Assembly (NCBI GenBank): GCA_031412355.1
Contig: JANOCR010000071.1
Location: 1 to 36,125 of the forward strand
Source of the DNA: JAENVT01 sp031412355
Lineage (GTDB): Bacteria; Actinomycetota; Acidimicrobiia; Acidimicrobiales; Ilumatobacteraceae
Direction of reading: 5' to 3'
Length of the DNA: 36,125 bases
The position numbers and the translations under genes were made by a program. Shown piece by piece: positions 1-7,466 of this stretch (the first letter of the stretch is position 1; each line of letters begins with the position of its first letter). Below the pieces are notes generated by a model, which saw only the letters and a program-made list of their open reading frames with translations, was not told the DNA's origin and searched no databases.

Positions 1-219
1 GCCCAGGTTCCGATCGCCGTGGTGTCGGGCGAGGCATCGGTGTTCCGCTTCACCGACGGTCCACTGGTCGAGTTCCTGCAGCAGGCCGGCTGCAACGCGG
101 TGCACATCGAACTGGCCGACCATGGCGTGCACGGCAACAGTCATGGCTCGATGTTCGAGCGCAACAACGCCGAAGTTCTGGCCGTCGTGACCGAGTGGAT
201 GGCCGCACAACTCGGCTAG
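1..219 (+). CDS. Alpha/beta hydrolase, C-terminal fragment (5' end outside window)
   Basis: The frame is open from base 1 and ends at the TAG at 217-219, so only the last 72 residues are present. They include a strand followed by VVSGEASVFR, then ADHGVHGNSHG and a helix ending EWMAAQLG. In alpha/beta hydrolases this arrangement carries the acid residue and then the catalytic His, here most likely one of the His residues in HGVHGNSHG. The nucleophile elbow lies upstream of the window, so substrate and subfamily cannot be given. The gene converges on ruvB with an 11-base gap. The hydrolase call is inferred from the tail alone. Confidence 0.6.
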   Translation, partial: AQVPIAVVSGEASVFRFTDGPLVEFLQQAGCNAVHIELADHGVHGNSHGSMFERNNAEVLAVVTEWMAAQLG

Positions 220-230
220 CGGGCCGACAA

Positions 231-1262
231 TCAGTCGAAGAGGGACGATGTCGGCGCGGCGCTGGCGGGAGGCGTGAGGCCGATGTGTTCGTAGGCCACA
301 GCCATGGCCACTCGACCGCGCGGCGTACGAGCCAGCATGCCCTGTTGGATCAGGAACGGCTCGTACATCTCTTCGACCGTCTCGGGTTGCTCGCCGATGC
401 TGATGGCCAGCGTGCTGAGCCCCACCGGGCCGCCGTGGAACTGCTTGCAAATGGCCGTCAGGATGGCGCGGTCGACCTTGTCGAGACCGCGACCATCGAC
501 GCCGAAAAGCTTCAGGCCGTCCTGTGCGGTGGTCACCGAGATCGTGCCGTCGCCGCGCACCTCCGCATAGTCGCGCACGCGGCGCAGCAGCCGGTTGGCG
601 ATGCGAGGTGTGCCGCGCGAGCGACGGGCGATCTCCCACGCCGCCTCGGGCGTGATGCTGACGTGCAGTATCCCTGCAGCCCGTCGCACGATCGTCTCCA
701 ACTCGTCGTCGGCGTAGTAGTCGAGCCTGGCCACCAGGCCGAACCGGTCGCGCAATGGCCCGGTGATCATGCCGGTACGCGTCGTCGCACCGACCAGAGT
801 GAACGGTGGAAGGGTCAGCCGAATCGACGACGCAGCAGGGCCCTTGCCCACCACGATGTCGAGCTGGAAGTCCTCCATCGCCGGATACAGGATCTCTTCA
901 ACGACGCGCGACAGCCGGTGGATCTCGTCGATGAACAACACGTCGCCATCGCCGAGCTTGGTCAAAATGGCCGCAAGGTCGCCCGCCCGCTCGAGCGCCG
1001 GGCCCGACGTGATGTGCATGTGCACACCCATCTCGACTGCGACGATTCCGGCGAGGCTGGTCTTGCCGAGCCCCGGAGGCCCGGCCAACAACAGATGGTC
1101 GGCGGGCTGACCGCGCATCTTGGCTGCCTCGAGCACGATGGTGAGGTGCTCTTTCAGCTCCCCCTGGCCGACGAACTCGCTGAGCCGGCGCGGTCGTAAC
1201 CCTGCCTCGTCGGCCTCTTCGACATCGTCGGCGGGTGATGGATCGAGGAACTCTTCACGCAC
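231..1262 (-). CDS. ruvB: Holliday junction branch migration ATPase RuvB
   Basis: RuvB is the hexameric AAA+ motor that, with RuvA, drives branch migration of Holliday junctions during recombination and repair. From the GTG at 1262 the protein has 343 residues, normal for the family. Walker A is GPPGLGKTS at about 61-69, Walker B is LFIDEIHR at about 109-116, followed by sensor GATTR, the arginine-finger region RDRFG and the C-terminal winged helix (RTPRGR). An in-frame ATG at 1289 would add nine residues that are atypical of RuvB. I prefer the GTG because it follows a G-rich stretch and overlaps the end of ruvA by 8 bases, which suggests translational coupling. It is the last gene of the ruvC-ruvA-ruvB set. 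Confidence 0.96.
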   Translation of the reverse strand: MREEFLDPSPADDVEEADEAGLRPRRLSEFVGQGELKEHLTIVLEAAKMRGQPADHLLLAGPPGLGKTSLAGIVAVEMGVHMHITSGPALERAGDLAAILTKLGDGDVLFIDEIHRLSRVVEEILYPAMEDFQLDIVVGKGPAASSIRLTLPPFTLVGATTRTGMITGPLRDRFGLVARLDYYADDELETIVRRAAGILHVSITPEAAWEIARRSRGTPRIANRLLRRVRDYAEVRGDGTISVTTAQDGLKLFGVDGRGLDKVDRAILTAICKQFHGGPVGLSTLAISIGEQPETVEEMYEPFLIQQGMLARTPRGRVAMAVAYEHIGLTPPASAAPTSSLFD

Positions 1263-1842
1263 GTCGGACCCCCAACAGACGCAGAGCATCGCGCAGCAGG
1301 TCTTCTGCCGATGCCGACTCTGACAACTCGCGCATTGCGTCGCGGATCTCCTCGGGCGCGTAGCCCAGACCCGACAGCGCCTCGCGAACGTTGCCGATCG
1401 CGGTGCTGCCGCCAGCGGTTGTCAACGGGTCGAGCATGGGCAGGTTGAGGCGATTGCGCAACTCGACCAGCAGTCGCTCGGCGGTCTTCTTGCCGACGCC
1501 GGGTACCAGGGTCAGCGCACCCAGGTCGCTGCCGGCGACGATGTCGACCAATGCCGTGGGCGAGTGCGTGCCGAGGATGGAAACCGCAAGGGCCGGGCCG
1601 ATGCCGTGTGTGGCGATCAGCACGTCGAACGCGGCACGCTCGTCGCGGCGCAGGAAGCCGAACAGCGTCTGGGCATCTTCGCGAATGTGGTGGTGGATGT
1701 AGAGGAACACCGGCGATGTGGGTTCGAGTTCGGCCAATGTGCGCGGCGTGACAGCGACCAGGTAGCCCACGCCACCGACTTCGACCAACACCCGGCCGTC
1801 GTCGAGACGCTCGAGCACCGAACCGCGCAGCGAACCGATCAT
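1255..1842 (-). CDS. ruvA: Holliday junction DNA helicase subunit RuvA
   Basis: RuvA binds the four-way junction as a tetramer and loads RuvB. The 195-residue product begins MIGSLRGSV and has the three expected parts: an N-terminal OB fold with GVGYLV, central helix-hairpin-helix motifs (THGIGPALAV and LVPGVGKKTAERL), and a C-terminal RuvB-binding domain (ALSGLGY). Length matches the family. The ATG at 1842 overlaps the ruvC stop by four bases (ATGA). The same open frame continues upstream to 2064, but that part is antisense-like sequence over ruvC with no RuvA similarity and was excluded. Confidence 0.96.
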   Translation of the reverse strand: MIGSLRGSVLERLDDGRVLVEVGGVGYLVAVTPRTLAELEPTSPVFLYIHHHIREDAQTLFGFLRRDERAAFDVLIATHGIGPALAVSILGTHSPTALVDIVAGSDLGALTLVPGVGKKTAERLLVELRNRLNLPMLDPLTTAGGSTAIGNVREALSGLGYAPEEIRDAMRELSESASAEDLLRDALRLLGVRRA

Positions 1843-2366
1843 CGCGCCACCGCCTTTGTCATTGCGTCGATGTGGCGACGAAGAGGCGCCGACGAGAGGT
1901 GGCACAGCGCCAGTGCCGCAGCATCGGCAGCGTCGGCGGGCCGCGGTGGGGCCGAGAAACCGAGTCGTATCTGCACCATCTTCTGCACCTGTGCCTTGTC
2001 GGCGCCGCCGTATCCGGCAACGGCGTTCTTGACCTGATTGGGTGTGTACTGCACGACGTGACAACCGAACGCCGCGGCCTCGGCCAAGGCCAGCCCGCTG
2101 GCCTGCCCGACACTCATGGCCGTGCGCACGTTGACCTGAAAGAAGACCTGCTCGACGGCAACGACGTCGGGTCGGAACTCGCGCAACAGAGCGACGATCT
2201 CGGCCTGCAATGCGGCCAGCCGCTGCGGCAACGGATCGGTGGGCGGCGTGCGCAGCACACCGAGCGATAGCGACTTCGGTGCACCCGGCCCGGTGCTGTC
2301 GAGCACGGCATAGCCGCAGCGGGTGAGGCCGGGGTCGATGCCCAAGACGCGCTGCGAGACGAACAC
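1839..2366 (-). CDS. ruvC: Crossover junction endodeoxyribonuclease RuvC
   Basis: RuvC is the metal-dependent nuclease that resolves Holliday junctions. The 175-residue protein has the RNase H-like fold signature, and its acidic active-site residues are visible: D11 in GIDPGL, E72 in VAVEQVFF, and D145 and D148 in DAADAAALALCH. The start is a GTG at 2366. No good ribosome site precedes it, but a TACAGT hexamer lies eight bases upstream, so a separate leaderless promoter is possible even though the peroxiredoxin gene ends only 46 bases upstream. The stop overlaps the ruvA start. Confidence 0.95.
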   Translation of the reverse strand: MFVSQRVLGIDPGLTRCGYAVLDSTGPGAPKSLSLGVLRTPPTDPLPQRLAALQAEIVALLREFRPDVVAVEQVFFQVNVRTAMSVGQASGLALAEAAAFGCHVVQYTPNQVKNAVAGYGGADKAQVQKMVQIRLGFSAPPRPADAADAAALALCHLSSAPLRRHIDAMTKAVAR

Positions 2367-2412
2367 AGGTTCGTACTGTAGTACCCGGCTGGCTCGGAGT
2401 GGGTGATCGCCG

Positions 2413-2862
2413 CTACAGCGAGCTCAACACTTCGACGAGCTCACTGACGGGGCGGTAGGTCAGGCCGGCGATCGCCCGGTGGGCGTACCGGATGACGCCG
2501 TGCTTGTCGACGATGAACACGCTGCGCCTTGGGAACCCCAACGGGCCGAGCGTGCCGTACAGCGCAGCCACTGCCTTGTCGGTGTCGGCAAGCAATGGGA
2601 ACTTCAGGCCCTGCTTGCCGGCGAACATCTCGTGGCTCTCGACCCCCTGCGCCGAGATCCCAAGGATCTGGGCATTGAGCGATTCGAACTCGTCGAGGTC
2701 TCGGCTGTACTCATTCAACTGCTTCGTGCAGACCGGTGTGTCGTCGCCCGGATAAAAGACCAACACCACGGCCTTGCCGGAATAGTCGGCCAGGGAGATC
2801 GTCGAGCCACCGGTTGCCGAAAGGTTGAACGGGGGTGCCTTGTCGCCGACGCCCACACTCAT
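2413..2862 (-). CDS. Peroxiredoxin of the Bcp/PrxQ type, single-cysteine
   Basis: This thiol peroxidase reduces hydrogen peroxide or organic hydroperoxides in the cytoplasm. The 149-residue thioredoxin-fold protein carries the peroxidatic Cys45 in YPGDDTPVCT, with Thr42 as the usual partner residue, and ends with the typical GLTYRPV segment. It contains no other cysteine, so it must use an external thiol as resolving partner. Mycothiol or a thioredoxin are candidates (inference; mshC lies elsewhere in the window). The ATG at 2862 overlaps the yebC stop by four bases, so it is co-translated with yebC. Its position between yebC and ruvC is not the usual arrangement. Confidence 0.88.
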   Translation of the reverse strand: MSVGVGDKAPPFNLSATGGSTISLADYSGKAVVLVFYPGDDTPVCTKQLNEYSRDLDEFESLNAQILGISAQGVESHEMFAGKQGLKFPLLADTDKAVAALYGTLGPLGFPRRSVFIVDKHGVIRYAHRAIAGLTYRPVSELVEVLSSL

Positions 2863-3605
2863 GCCCCGACCGCCTCCATCAGTTCATCGCTGATGTCGAA
2901 GTTGCTGTACACGTCTTGCACGTCGTCGTTGTCCTCGAATGCGTCGACGATACGCAGGATCTTGCGCACATCGTCAGCGTCGGTGACCTCGATCAACTGG
3001 CTGGCGACCATGGTGCTCTCGGCCGATTCGACCTCGAACCCGGCGGCCTGCAGCGCGTCGCGCACGTCGTAGACGGCCGAGGGATCGCAGGTGACGCGAT
3101 AGCCGTCGCCGTCGCTCGACACATCGTCGGCGCCGGCTTCGAGCGCGGCCATCATCACGCTGTCTTCTTCGCCACGGGTCACTGCGATGACTCCGCGTCT
3201 GGTGAACTGCCAACCGACGGCGCCGGGCTCGGCCATCGACCCGCCGAGCTTGGAGAAGATGTTGCGAACCTCGGCACCGGTGCGATTGCGGTTGTCGGTG
3301 AGCACGTCGATCAGCAGAGCTACCCCCCCGGGGGCATAACCCTCGTAGGTGATCGCCTCGTAGGTGCGGCCGTCATCTACGCCGGTGCCGCGCTTGATGG
3401 CGCGATCGATGGCGTCGTTGGTCATCTGGCCGGCCTTGGCCTTCAGCACCGCGGTGCGCAAGGTCGCATTGGAATTGGGGTCGCCGCCGCCTTCGCGAGC
3501 GGCAACCTCGAGCTGCCGGGCCATCTTGGCGAACAGCTGGCCGCGGGCCTTGTCGGCGGCGCCCTTCTTGTGCTTGATCGTCGCCCACTTCGAATGGCCT
3601 GACAT
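2859..3605 (-). CDS. yebC: YebC/PmpR family protein (TACO1-like)
   Basis: The protein starts MSGHSKWATIKHKK, the invariant YebC signature, and has 248 residues as usual. The family has been described both as transcriptional regulators and, for TACO1/YebC proteins, as ribosome-associated factors that help translation of difficult sequences; which role applies here cannot be read from sequence. Conserved features include NSNATLRTAV, YEGYAPGG, DNRNRTGAEVR and the acidic C-terminal DNDDVQDVYSNFD. The ATG at 3605 is three bases after the pdxT stop. Linkage to ruvCAB is widespread in bacteria. Confidence 0.93.
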   Translation of the reverse strand: MSGHSKWATIKHKKGAADKARGQLFAKMARQLEVAAREGGGDPNSNATLRTAVLKAKAGQMTNDAIDRAIKRGTGVDDGRTYEAITYEGYAPGGVALLIDVLTDNRNRTGAEVRNIFSKLGGSMAEPGAVGWQFTRRGVIAVTRGEEDSVMMAALEAGADDVSSDGDGYRVTCDPSAVYDVRDALQAAGFEVESAESTMVASQLIEVTDADDVRKILRIVDAFEDNDDVQDVYSNFDISDELMEAVGA

Positions 3606-3608
3606 GGC

Positions 3609-4199
3609 CTAAACCTCCTGCAGAAATCTGGCGTGCAGCCGTTCGTCACCGGTGAGTTCAGGGTGGAACGATGCCACCATCACGTGACCCTGTCGAGCCA
3701 CGACCGGCACACCATCGTATTCGGCCAAGACCTCGACACTCGCGCCGATCTCGACGACTTTTGGGGCGCGGATGAACACAGCGTGGAACGGGCGATCGAA
3801 CCCCACGACGTCGAGGTCGGTCTCGAAGCTGTCGATCTGGCGGCCGTACCCATTTCGCTGCACCGAGATGTCGATCGCACCGAAGCTGACCTGATCCGGC
3901 CGACCGTCTAGGACCTCGGTGGCCAGCAGGATCATCCCCGCACACGTACCCAGGACGGGCAGGCCATCGCTGACCATTGCTTTGACGTCGTCGAACAGCC
4001 CGGACGTGGTCAACAGCCTCGACATCGTCGTGCTCTCGCCACCCGGCATCACCAGCGCGTCAAGACCGACGAGATCACGCGGCTGGCGAATCTGACGAGT
4101 TGTCGCGCCGGCGGACTCGAGGGCGCGCTGATGCGCCGTGAAAGCGCCCTGCAGTGCCAACACTCCGACGAGCCGCTGAGGCTCGCCCACCTTGGTCAT
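3609..4199 (-). CDS. pdxT: Pyridoxal 5'-phosphate synthase glutaminase subunit PdxT
   Basis: PdxT hydrolyses glutamine and channels ammonia to PdxS for PLP synthesis. The 196-residue protein is a class I-type glutamine amidotransferase with the catalytic triad visible: Cys86 in GTCAGM, and His179 and Glu181 in SFHPEL. It also has the early GVLALQGAF strand and MPGGESTT. The ATG at 4199 lies two bases past the pdxS stop, which fits a tightly coupled pair producing a stoichiometric complex. The open frame extends further upstream over pdxS, but that part has no PdxT features. Confidence 0.96.
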   Translation of the reverse strand: MTKVGEPQRLVGVLALQGAFTAHQRALESAGATTRQIRQPRDLVGLDALVMPGGESTTMSRLLTTSGLFDDVKAMVSDGLPVLGTCAGMILLATEVLDGRPDQVSFGAIDISVQRNGYGRQIDSFETDLDVVGFDRPFHAVFIRAPKVVEIGASVEVLAEYDGVPVVARQGHVMVASFHPELTGDERLHARFLQEV

Positions 4200-4201
4200 C
4201 G

Positions 4202-5101
4202 TTACCAGCCGCGCTCCGCGTACCGCTGATTGATCTCGTCCATGGCGATGCCGGTCATCGGGGCGCCGAGGCCTCGGCTGACCTTGGCGAGGATGTCGGC
4301 GTCGCGGAAGTGTGTCGTTGCTTCGACGATGGCCTTTGCCCGCGGTGCCGGGTCGTCGCTCTTGAAGATCCCGGAGCCGACGAACACGGCCTCGGCACCG
4401 AGTTGCATTGCCAGGGCGGCATCGGCCGGTGTGGCGATTCCCCCGGCGCAGAAAAGGGGTACGGGCAGCCAGCCGGTTTCGGCGATCTCTTGCACCAACG
4501 GCAGCGGGGCCTGCAACTGCTTGGCCCACTGGAACAGTTCGGCAGCATCCGCCTGGCCTACCTTGCGGATGTCGCCGATGATGTTGCGCAGATGACGCAC
4601 GGCTTCGACGATGTTGCCGGTGCCGGCCTCGCCCTTCGAACGGATCAGGCAGGCGCCCTCGCTGATGCGCCGCAGTGCTTCGCCGAGATTGGTCGCGCCA
4701 CACACGAACGGCACGGTGAACGCGTACTTGTCGATGTGATGTGTTTCGTCGGCCGGTGTCAGTACTTCACTCTCGTCGACGTAGTCGACACCCAACGCTT
4801 CGAGGATCTGGGCCTCGACGAAGTGGCCGATGCGTGCCTTGGCCATTACGGGAATGGTCACAGCGGCCTTGATGGCCTCGATCATCTCCGGGTCGCTCAT
4901 GTGCGCCACGCCACCGTCGCGACGAATGTCGGCCGGCACGCGCTCCAGCGCCATCACCGCGCACGCCCCTGCATCCTCGGCGATCTTGGCCTGCTCAGAG
5001 GTGACGACATCCATGATGACGCCACCCTTCAACATCTCAGCGAGACCACGCTTCACCGGATACGTCCCGGTGGCGCGCGGCGATGAACTACTCGAAGTCA
5101 T
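4202..5101 (-). CDS. pdxS: Pyridoxal 5'-phosphate synthase lyase subunit PdxS
   Basis: PdxS condenses ribose 5-phosphate, glyceraldehyde 3-phosphate and ammonia to PLP on a (beta/alpha)8 barrel. The 299-residue protein shows KRGLAEMLKGGVIMDVV near the N-terminus, the Schiff-base Lys88 in MAKARIGH, the second catalytic lysine Lys156 in RSKGEAGTGN, and the phosphate loop AGGIATPADAA. The start at 5101 has AGGGG just before it, and a TACGCT hexamer ends six bases upstream of the ATG. It is the first gene of the pdxS-pdxT-yebC-peroxiredoxin-ruvCAB run. Confidence 0.97.
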   Translation of the reverse strand: MTSSSSSPRATGTYPVKRGLAEMLKGGVIMDVVTSEQAKIAEDAGACAVMALERVPADIRRDGGVAHMSDPEMIEAIKAAVTIPVMAKARIGHFVEAQILEALGVDYVDESEVLTPADETHHIDKYAFTVPFVCGATNLGEALRRISEGACLIRSKGEAGTGNIVEAVRHLRNIIGDIRKVGQADAAELFQWAKQLQAPLPLVQEIAETGWLPVPLFCAGGIATPADAALAMQLGAEAVFVGSGIFKSDDPAPRAKAIVEATTHFRDADILAKVSRGLGAPMTGIAMDEINQRYAERGW

Positions 5102-5107
5102 ACCCCT

Positions 5108-5113
5108 AGCGTA
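5108..5113 (-). promoter_or_regulatory. Candidate -10 hexamer (TACGCT) for pdxS
   Basis: On the minus strand TACGCT ends six bases before the pdxS ATG, and TTGGGT at 5132-5137 lies 18 bases further upstream as a weak -35. The spacing would place the transcription start at or next to the ATG. It is one of several genes in this window with the same geometry. Not experimentally supported. Confidence 0.35.
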
Positions 5114-5175
5114 CCGTCACACCGATACCCGACCCAAGGAAGTACCTGGTGTTGCGACCACTAGGTACGGGCGTA

Positions 5176-6264
5176 CTAGACGGGAAGTGGGGTGGTCGAA
5201 TCGACGCGGGCCAATTCGACCCATGTGCGACCGGGGGTCAGCAGGATCGGGTCTCCCTTGTCGTCGGTCAGCACATACGGCGCGAGTCGTTCGGCGCGGG
5301 TCCACTTACCGTGCACGAGCTTGTCGCCGGTGAAGACGAACGCCTCACCGGTTCCGGTCGTCTGGGCTTCGGGGCTCTTGGCGTCGACGACGCTGCGTCC
5401 GTAGTCGACCACCAGCACCACGACATTCTCGGCGCTGACTTGGCCGAGGGCGGCGTCGTTGTGCGCCTTGCCCCCCTGGAACCGAAGGTACGTGCCGGAC
5501 TGCGTGTCGTAGTGCCAGCTCACACTGACGCCGTCCATCTTCAGATCGACGCCACCGGAGGGCTCGCCCGTGGCGGTCTCGCCGGCCTTGCGGTAGACGA
5601 ACTGCTGCGGCGGCGGGGTCTCGGCGCCTTCGGTCATCGTGAACAGACCGCTGCCCTGGGCGTACAGGTTGTGCGGCGCCGAGCGATCGCGCGACCGGTA
5701 CGCCTGGCCGATGCCACGGGCGTTGCTCTGCACGTTGGCCACCACGAAGTCGGAGCCGTTGATGATCTTGGTCACGCCGGGATTGCCGCCACTCCACGCG
5801 AAAATGGGCTTGTTCAGCGAGCCCAGCAACTCGACGTCTTGGGTTCGACCACTGCGGATCGGACCGACCGGATCGGGGTTCTGACTCTGGTACACGGCAG
5901 CGAAACGGGTGAGTTGCTCGACGTTCTCCTCGAACACGATGTCGGCCTGGTTCAGGCCGCTCTGTGGACGCGCAGCCGGATGGTTGTCGATCTTGACGAC
6001 CAGGGCCGTGCGTCCGGCCAACGCAGGATCAGTGATCGGAAGTCCCGTCAGCGGCATGACCGGCTCGGCGGGGATCGTCGTCGACGTGGATGTCGACGAG
6101 GCGGTCGTGGTCGATGCCTCGATGGTTGTGGAGGTAGAGGCGGCCGGCTCGGTGCTCGGCACCGTGGTCGCGGCGACCGTGGTCGCAGAGGATTCGCCGT
6201 CACCGCCGCACGCGGAAAGACCGAGCGCGGCAATCATGAATATTGCGGATTTGGTGTATTTCAC
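5176..6264 (-). CDS. DUF3048 (YerB-like) lipoprotein, paralogue 1
   Basis: This is a secreted lipoprotein of unknown function with the DUF3048 fold. From the GTG at 6264 it has 362 residues. It has a basic start, a hydrophobic segment and lipobox LSAC (Cys about 19), then a roughly 45-residue Thr/Ser/Ala-rich linker. The conserved part follows: PVMPLTGLPI, ARPQSGLNQADIVFEE, VGPIRSGRTQDVELL, and a C-terminal part with VVVLVVDYG and GKW. The ATG-less start is chosen because GTG is followed directly by the signal peptide. The bases before it, including the GAGAGAA ribosome site, copy the 3' end of the htpX-like gene (see 6261-6331). A paralogue lies immediately upstream, about half identical over the N-terminal conserved part by eye. 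Confidence 0.87.
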   Translation of the reverse strand: MKYTKSAIFMIAALGLSACGGDGESSATTVAATTVPSTEPAASTSTTIEASTTTASSTSTSTTIPAEPVMPLTGLPITDPALAGRTALVVKIDNHPAARPQSGLNQADIVFEENVEQLTRFAAVYQSQNPDPVGPIRSGRTQDVELLGSLNKPIFAWSGGNPGVTKIINGSDFVVANVQSNARGIGQAYRSRDRSAPHNLYAQGSGLFTMTEGAETPPPQQFVYRKAGETATGEPSGGVDLKMDGVSVSWHYDTQSGTYLRFQGGKAHNDAALGQVSAENVVVLVVDYGRSVVDAKSPEAQTTGTGEAFVFTGDKLVHGKWTRAERLAPYVLTDDKGDPILLTPGRTWVELARVDSTTPLPV

Positions 6265-6331
6265 AGTTCTCTCAGCAGTGCGATTGCGCTCTTCGAGCGG
6301 GGGGTGGGTCCGTAGAAGTTGTAGCAGAGTG
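6261..6331 (-). pseudogene. Decayed duplicate of the 3' end of the htpX-like gene
   Basis: About 50 bases at 6261-6311 match 7463-7512, the true 3' end of the M48 protease gene, with roughly five substitutions and one inserted base. The minus strand can still be read as THPPLEER in one frame. The inserted base then shifts the frame, and the old TGA survives at 6261-6263, overlapping the GTG of the DUF3048 gene. A further identical 15-mer (6317-6331 versus 7595-7609, coding HSATT in the protease) suggests the remnant reaches further into the gene, with about 80 internal bases deleted. Seen by direct comparison. The duplication history is inference. Confidence 0.78.
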
Positions 6332-6368
6332 AGCCGCGATTGGGCCGTCACACTGCCGTCGGCCCAGG

Positions 6369-7466
6369 TCAGGCGGGCAGAATTTCCAACTCGTCAGTGC
6401 CAGGGAACGCGCCGAGACCGGTGTTGGCGAGCTCGAACCACGTGGAGCCAGCTGTCAGCTGGATGGGCGCTCCCTTCATGTCGGTGAGCTCGATCGGCTT
6501 CAGGCGAGTGTTGCGCGCCCACTTGGCCTGGATCATCTTTCCATTTGTGAACACCACCGCGTCGCCGTTGCCGATCGTGCCACCGTCGGGCGACCGCTCG
6601 TCGGCCGGGCTGTGGTCGTAGTTGATCCACAACACCACGACGTTGGTGAAATCGAGCCGTGTGCGATCCGCCATCAGGTGAGGGCGGCCCTCCTGCGAGC
6701 GCAGATAGCTGTTCGTCTCGGGCACGAACTGCCACTCGACGTCGATGCTTTGAATCTTCAACTTGAGCCCCGCCGAAGCCACACCCTCGGCAGCCTCGCC
6801 CGCCTCGCGGTAGTGCAACTGCTCCGCCGGGCCGGGGCGGCCGAACTGCACGTTGCTGCGAAGCGACGCCGTGTCGCTGAACGTGGCGTGCGGTCGGCGG
6901 CGGTTCTTGTCGAGGAACCAACCCGGTCCCTGACGTTCGGTCAGCACCAACAGGTCCGACGAGCGGATGGCCTCCATCGCGCCTGCGTTGCCACCCGAGC
7001 AGGCGAACACCGCGCCGTTGAACGAACCGGCGAGGTCGACGTCTTGTGTTCGGGCTGAGCGGATGGGACCCACCTTCGGTGCGTCTTCGCTCTGGAACAC
7101 GGCGGCGAAGCGGGTTGGGCCCGCACCCCATGCCTCGAACACGATGTCGGCCGAATCGACGCCGGATTGCGGTCGCGCGCCGGGGTCGTTGGAGATCTTG
7201 ACGACGACAGCCGGACGGCCGGCGAGCGACGGATCCTCGATCGGCATGCCTGTGAGTGGCATGACTGGATCCGGAGGAATCGTCGTCGTGGTGGTGGTCG
7301 ATTCCTCGGTGGTGGTGGTCGATTCCTCGGTTGTCGTAGTGGGGGCCGGCCTCGTGGTCGGCGGCGCAGTCTCGACCACCGTGGTGGCCGGCGCGGCCGC
7401 CGTACCGCTGCAAGCGGCCAGCACGAGCGCAAGGAGGAGGGTCGACATTTTCCTGGGTGGTCTCAC
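6369..7466 (-). CDS. DUF3048 (YerB-like) lipoprotein, paralogue 2
   Basis: This second DUF3048 lipoprotein has 365 residues from the GTG at 7466, which overlaps the htpX stop (GTGA). An ATG six codons later (MSTLLLALVL) is an alternative start. The lipobox is LAAC followed by SG, then a very Thr/Glu-rich linker (TTTTEESTTTTEES) that spans to the outside of the membrane. Conserved parts parallel the neighbour: PVMPLTGMPI, ARPQSGVDSADIVFE, VGPIRSARTQDVDL and VVVLWINYDHS. The family's biochemical role is unknown. Co-transcription with lemA and htpX suggests a role in envelope maintenance (inference). Confidence 0.87.
   Translation of the reverse strand: MRPPRKMSTLLLALVLAACSGTAAAPATTVVETAPPTTRPAPTTTTEESTTTTEESTTTTTTIPPDPVMPLTGMPIEDPSLAGRPAVVVKISNDPGARPQSGVDSADIVFEAWGAGPTRFAAVFQSEDAPKVGPIRSARTQDVDLAGSFNGAVFACSGGNAGAMEAIRSSDLLVLTERQGPGWFLDKNRRRPHATFSDTASLRSNVQFGRPGPAEQLHYREAGEAAEGVASAGLKLKIQSIDVEWQFVPETNSYLRSQEGRPHLMADRTRLDFTNVVVLWINYDHSPADERSPDGGTIGNGDAVVFTNGKMIQAKWARNTRLKPIELTDMKGAPIQLTAGSTWFELANTGLGAFPGTDELEILPA

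Noticed and set aside
5160..5179. Hairpin (CTAGGTACGGGCGTACTAG) at the end of the DUF3048 gene
   Set aside because: The stem is imperfect with a bulge and lacks a U-tract, so I do not call it a terminator.
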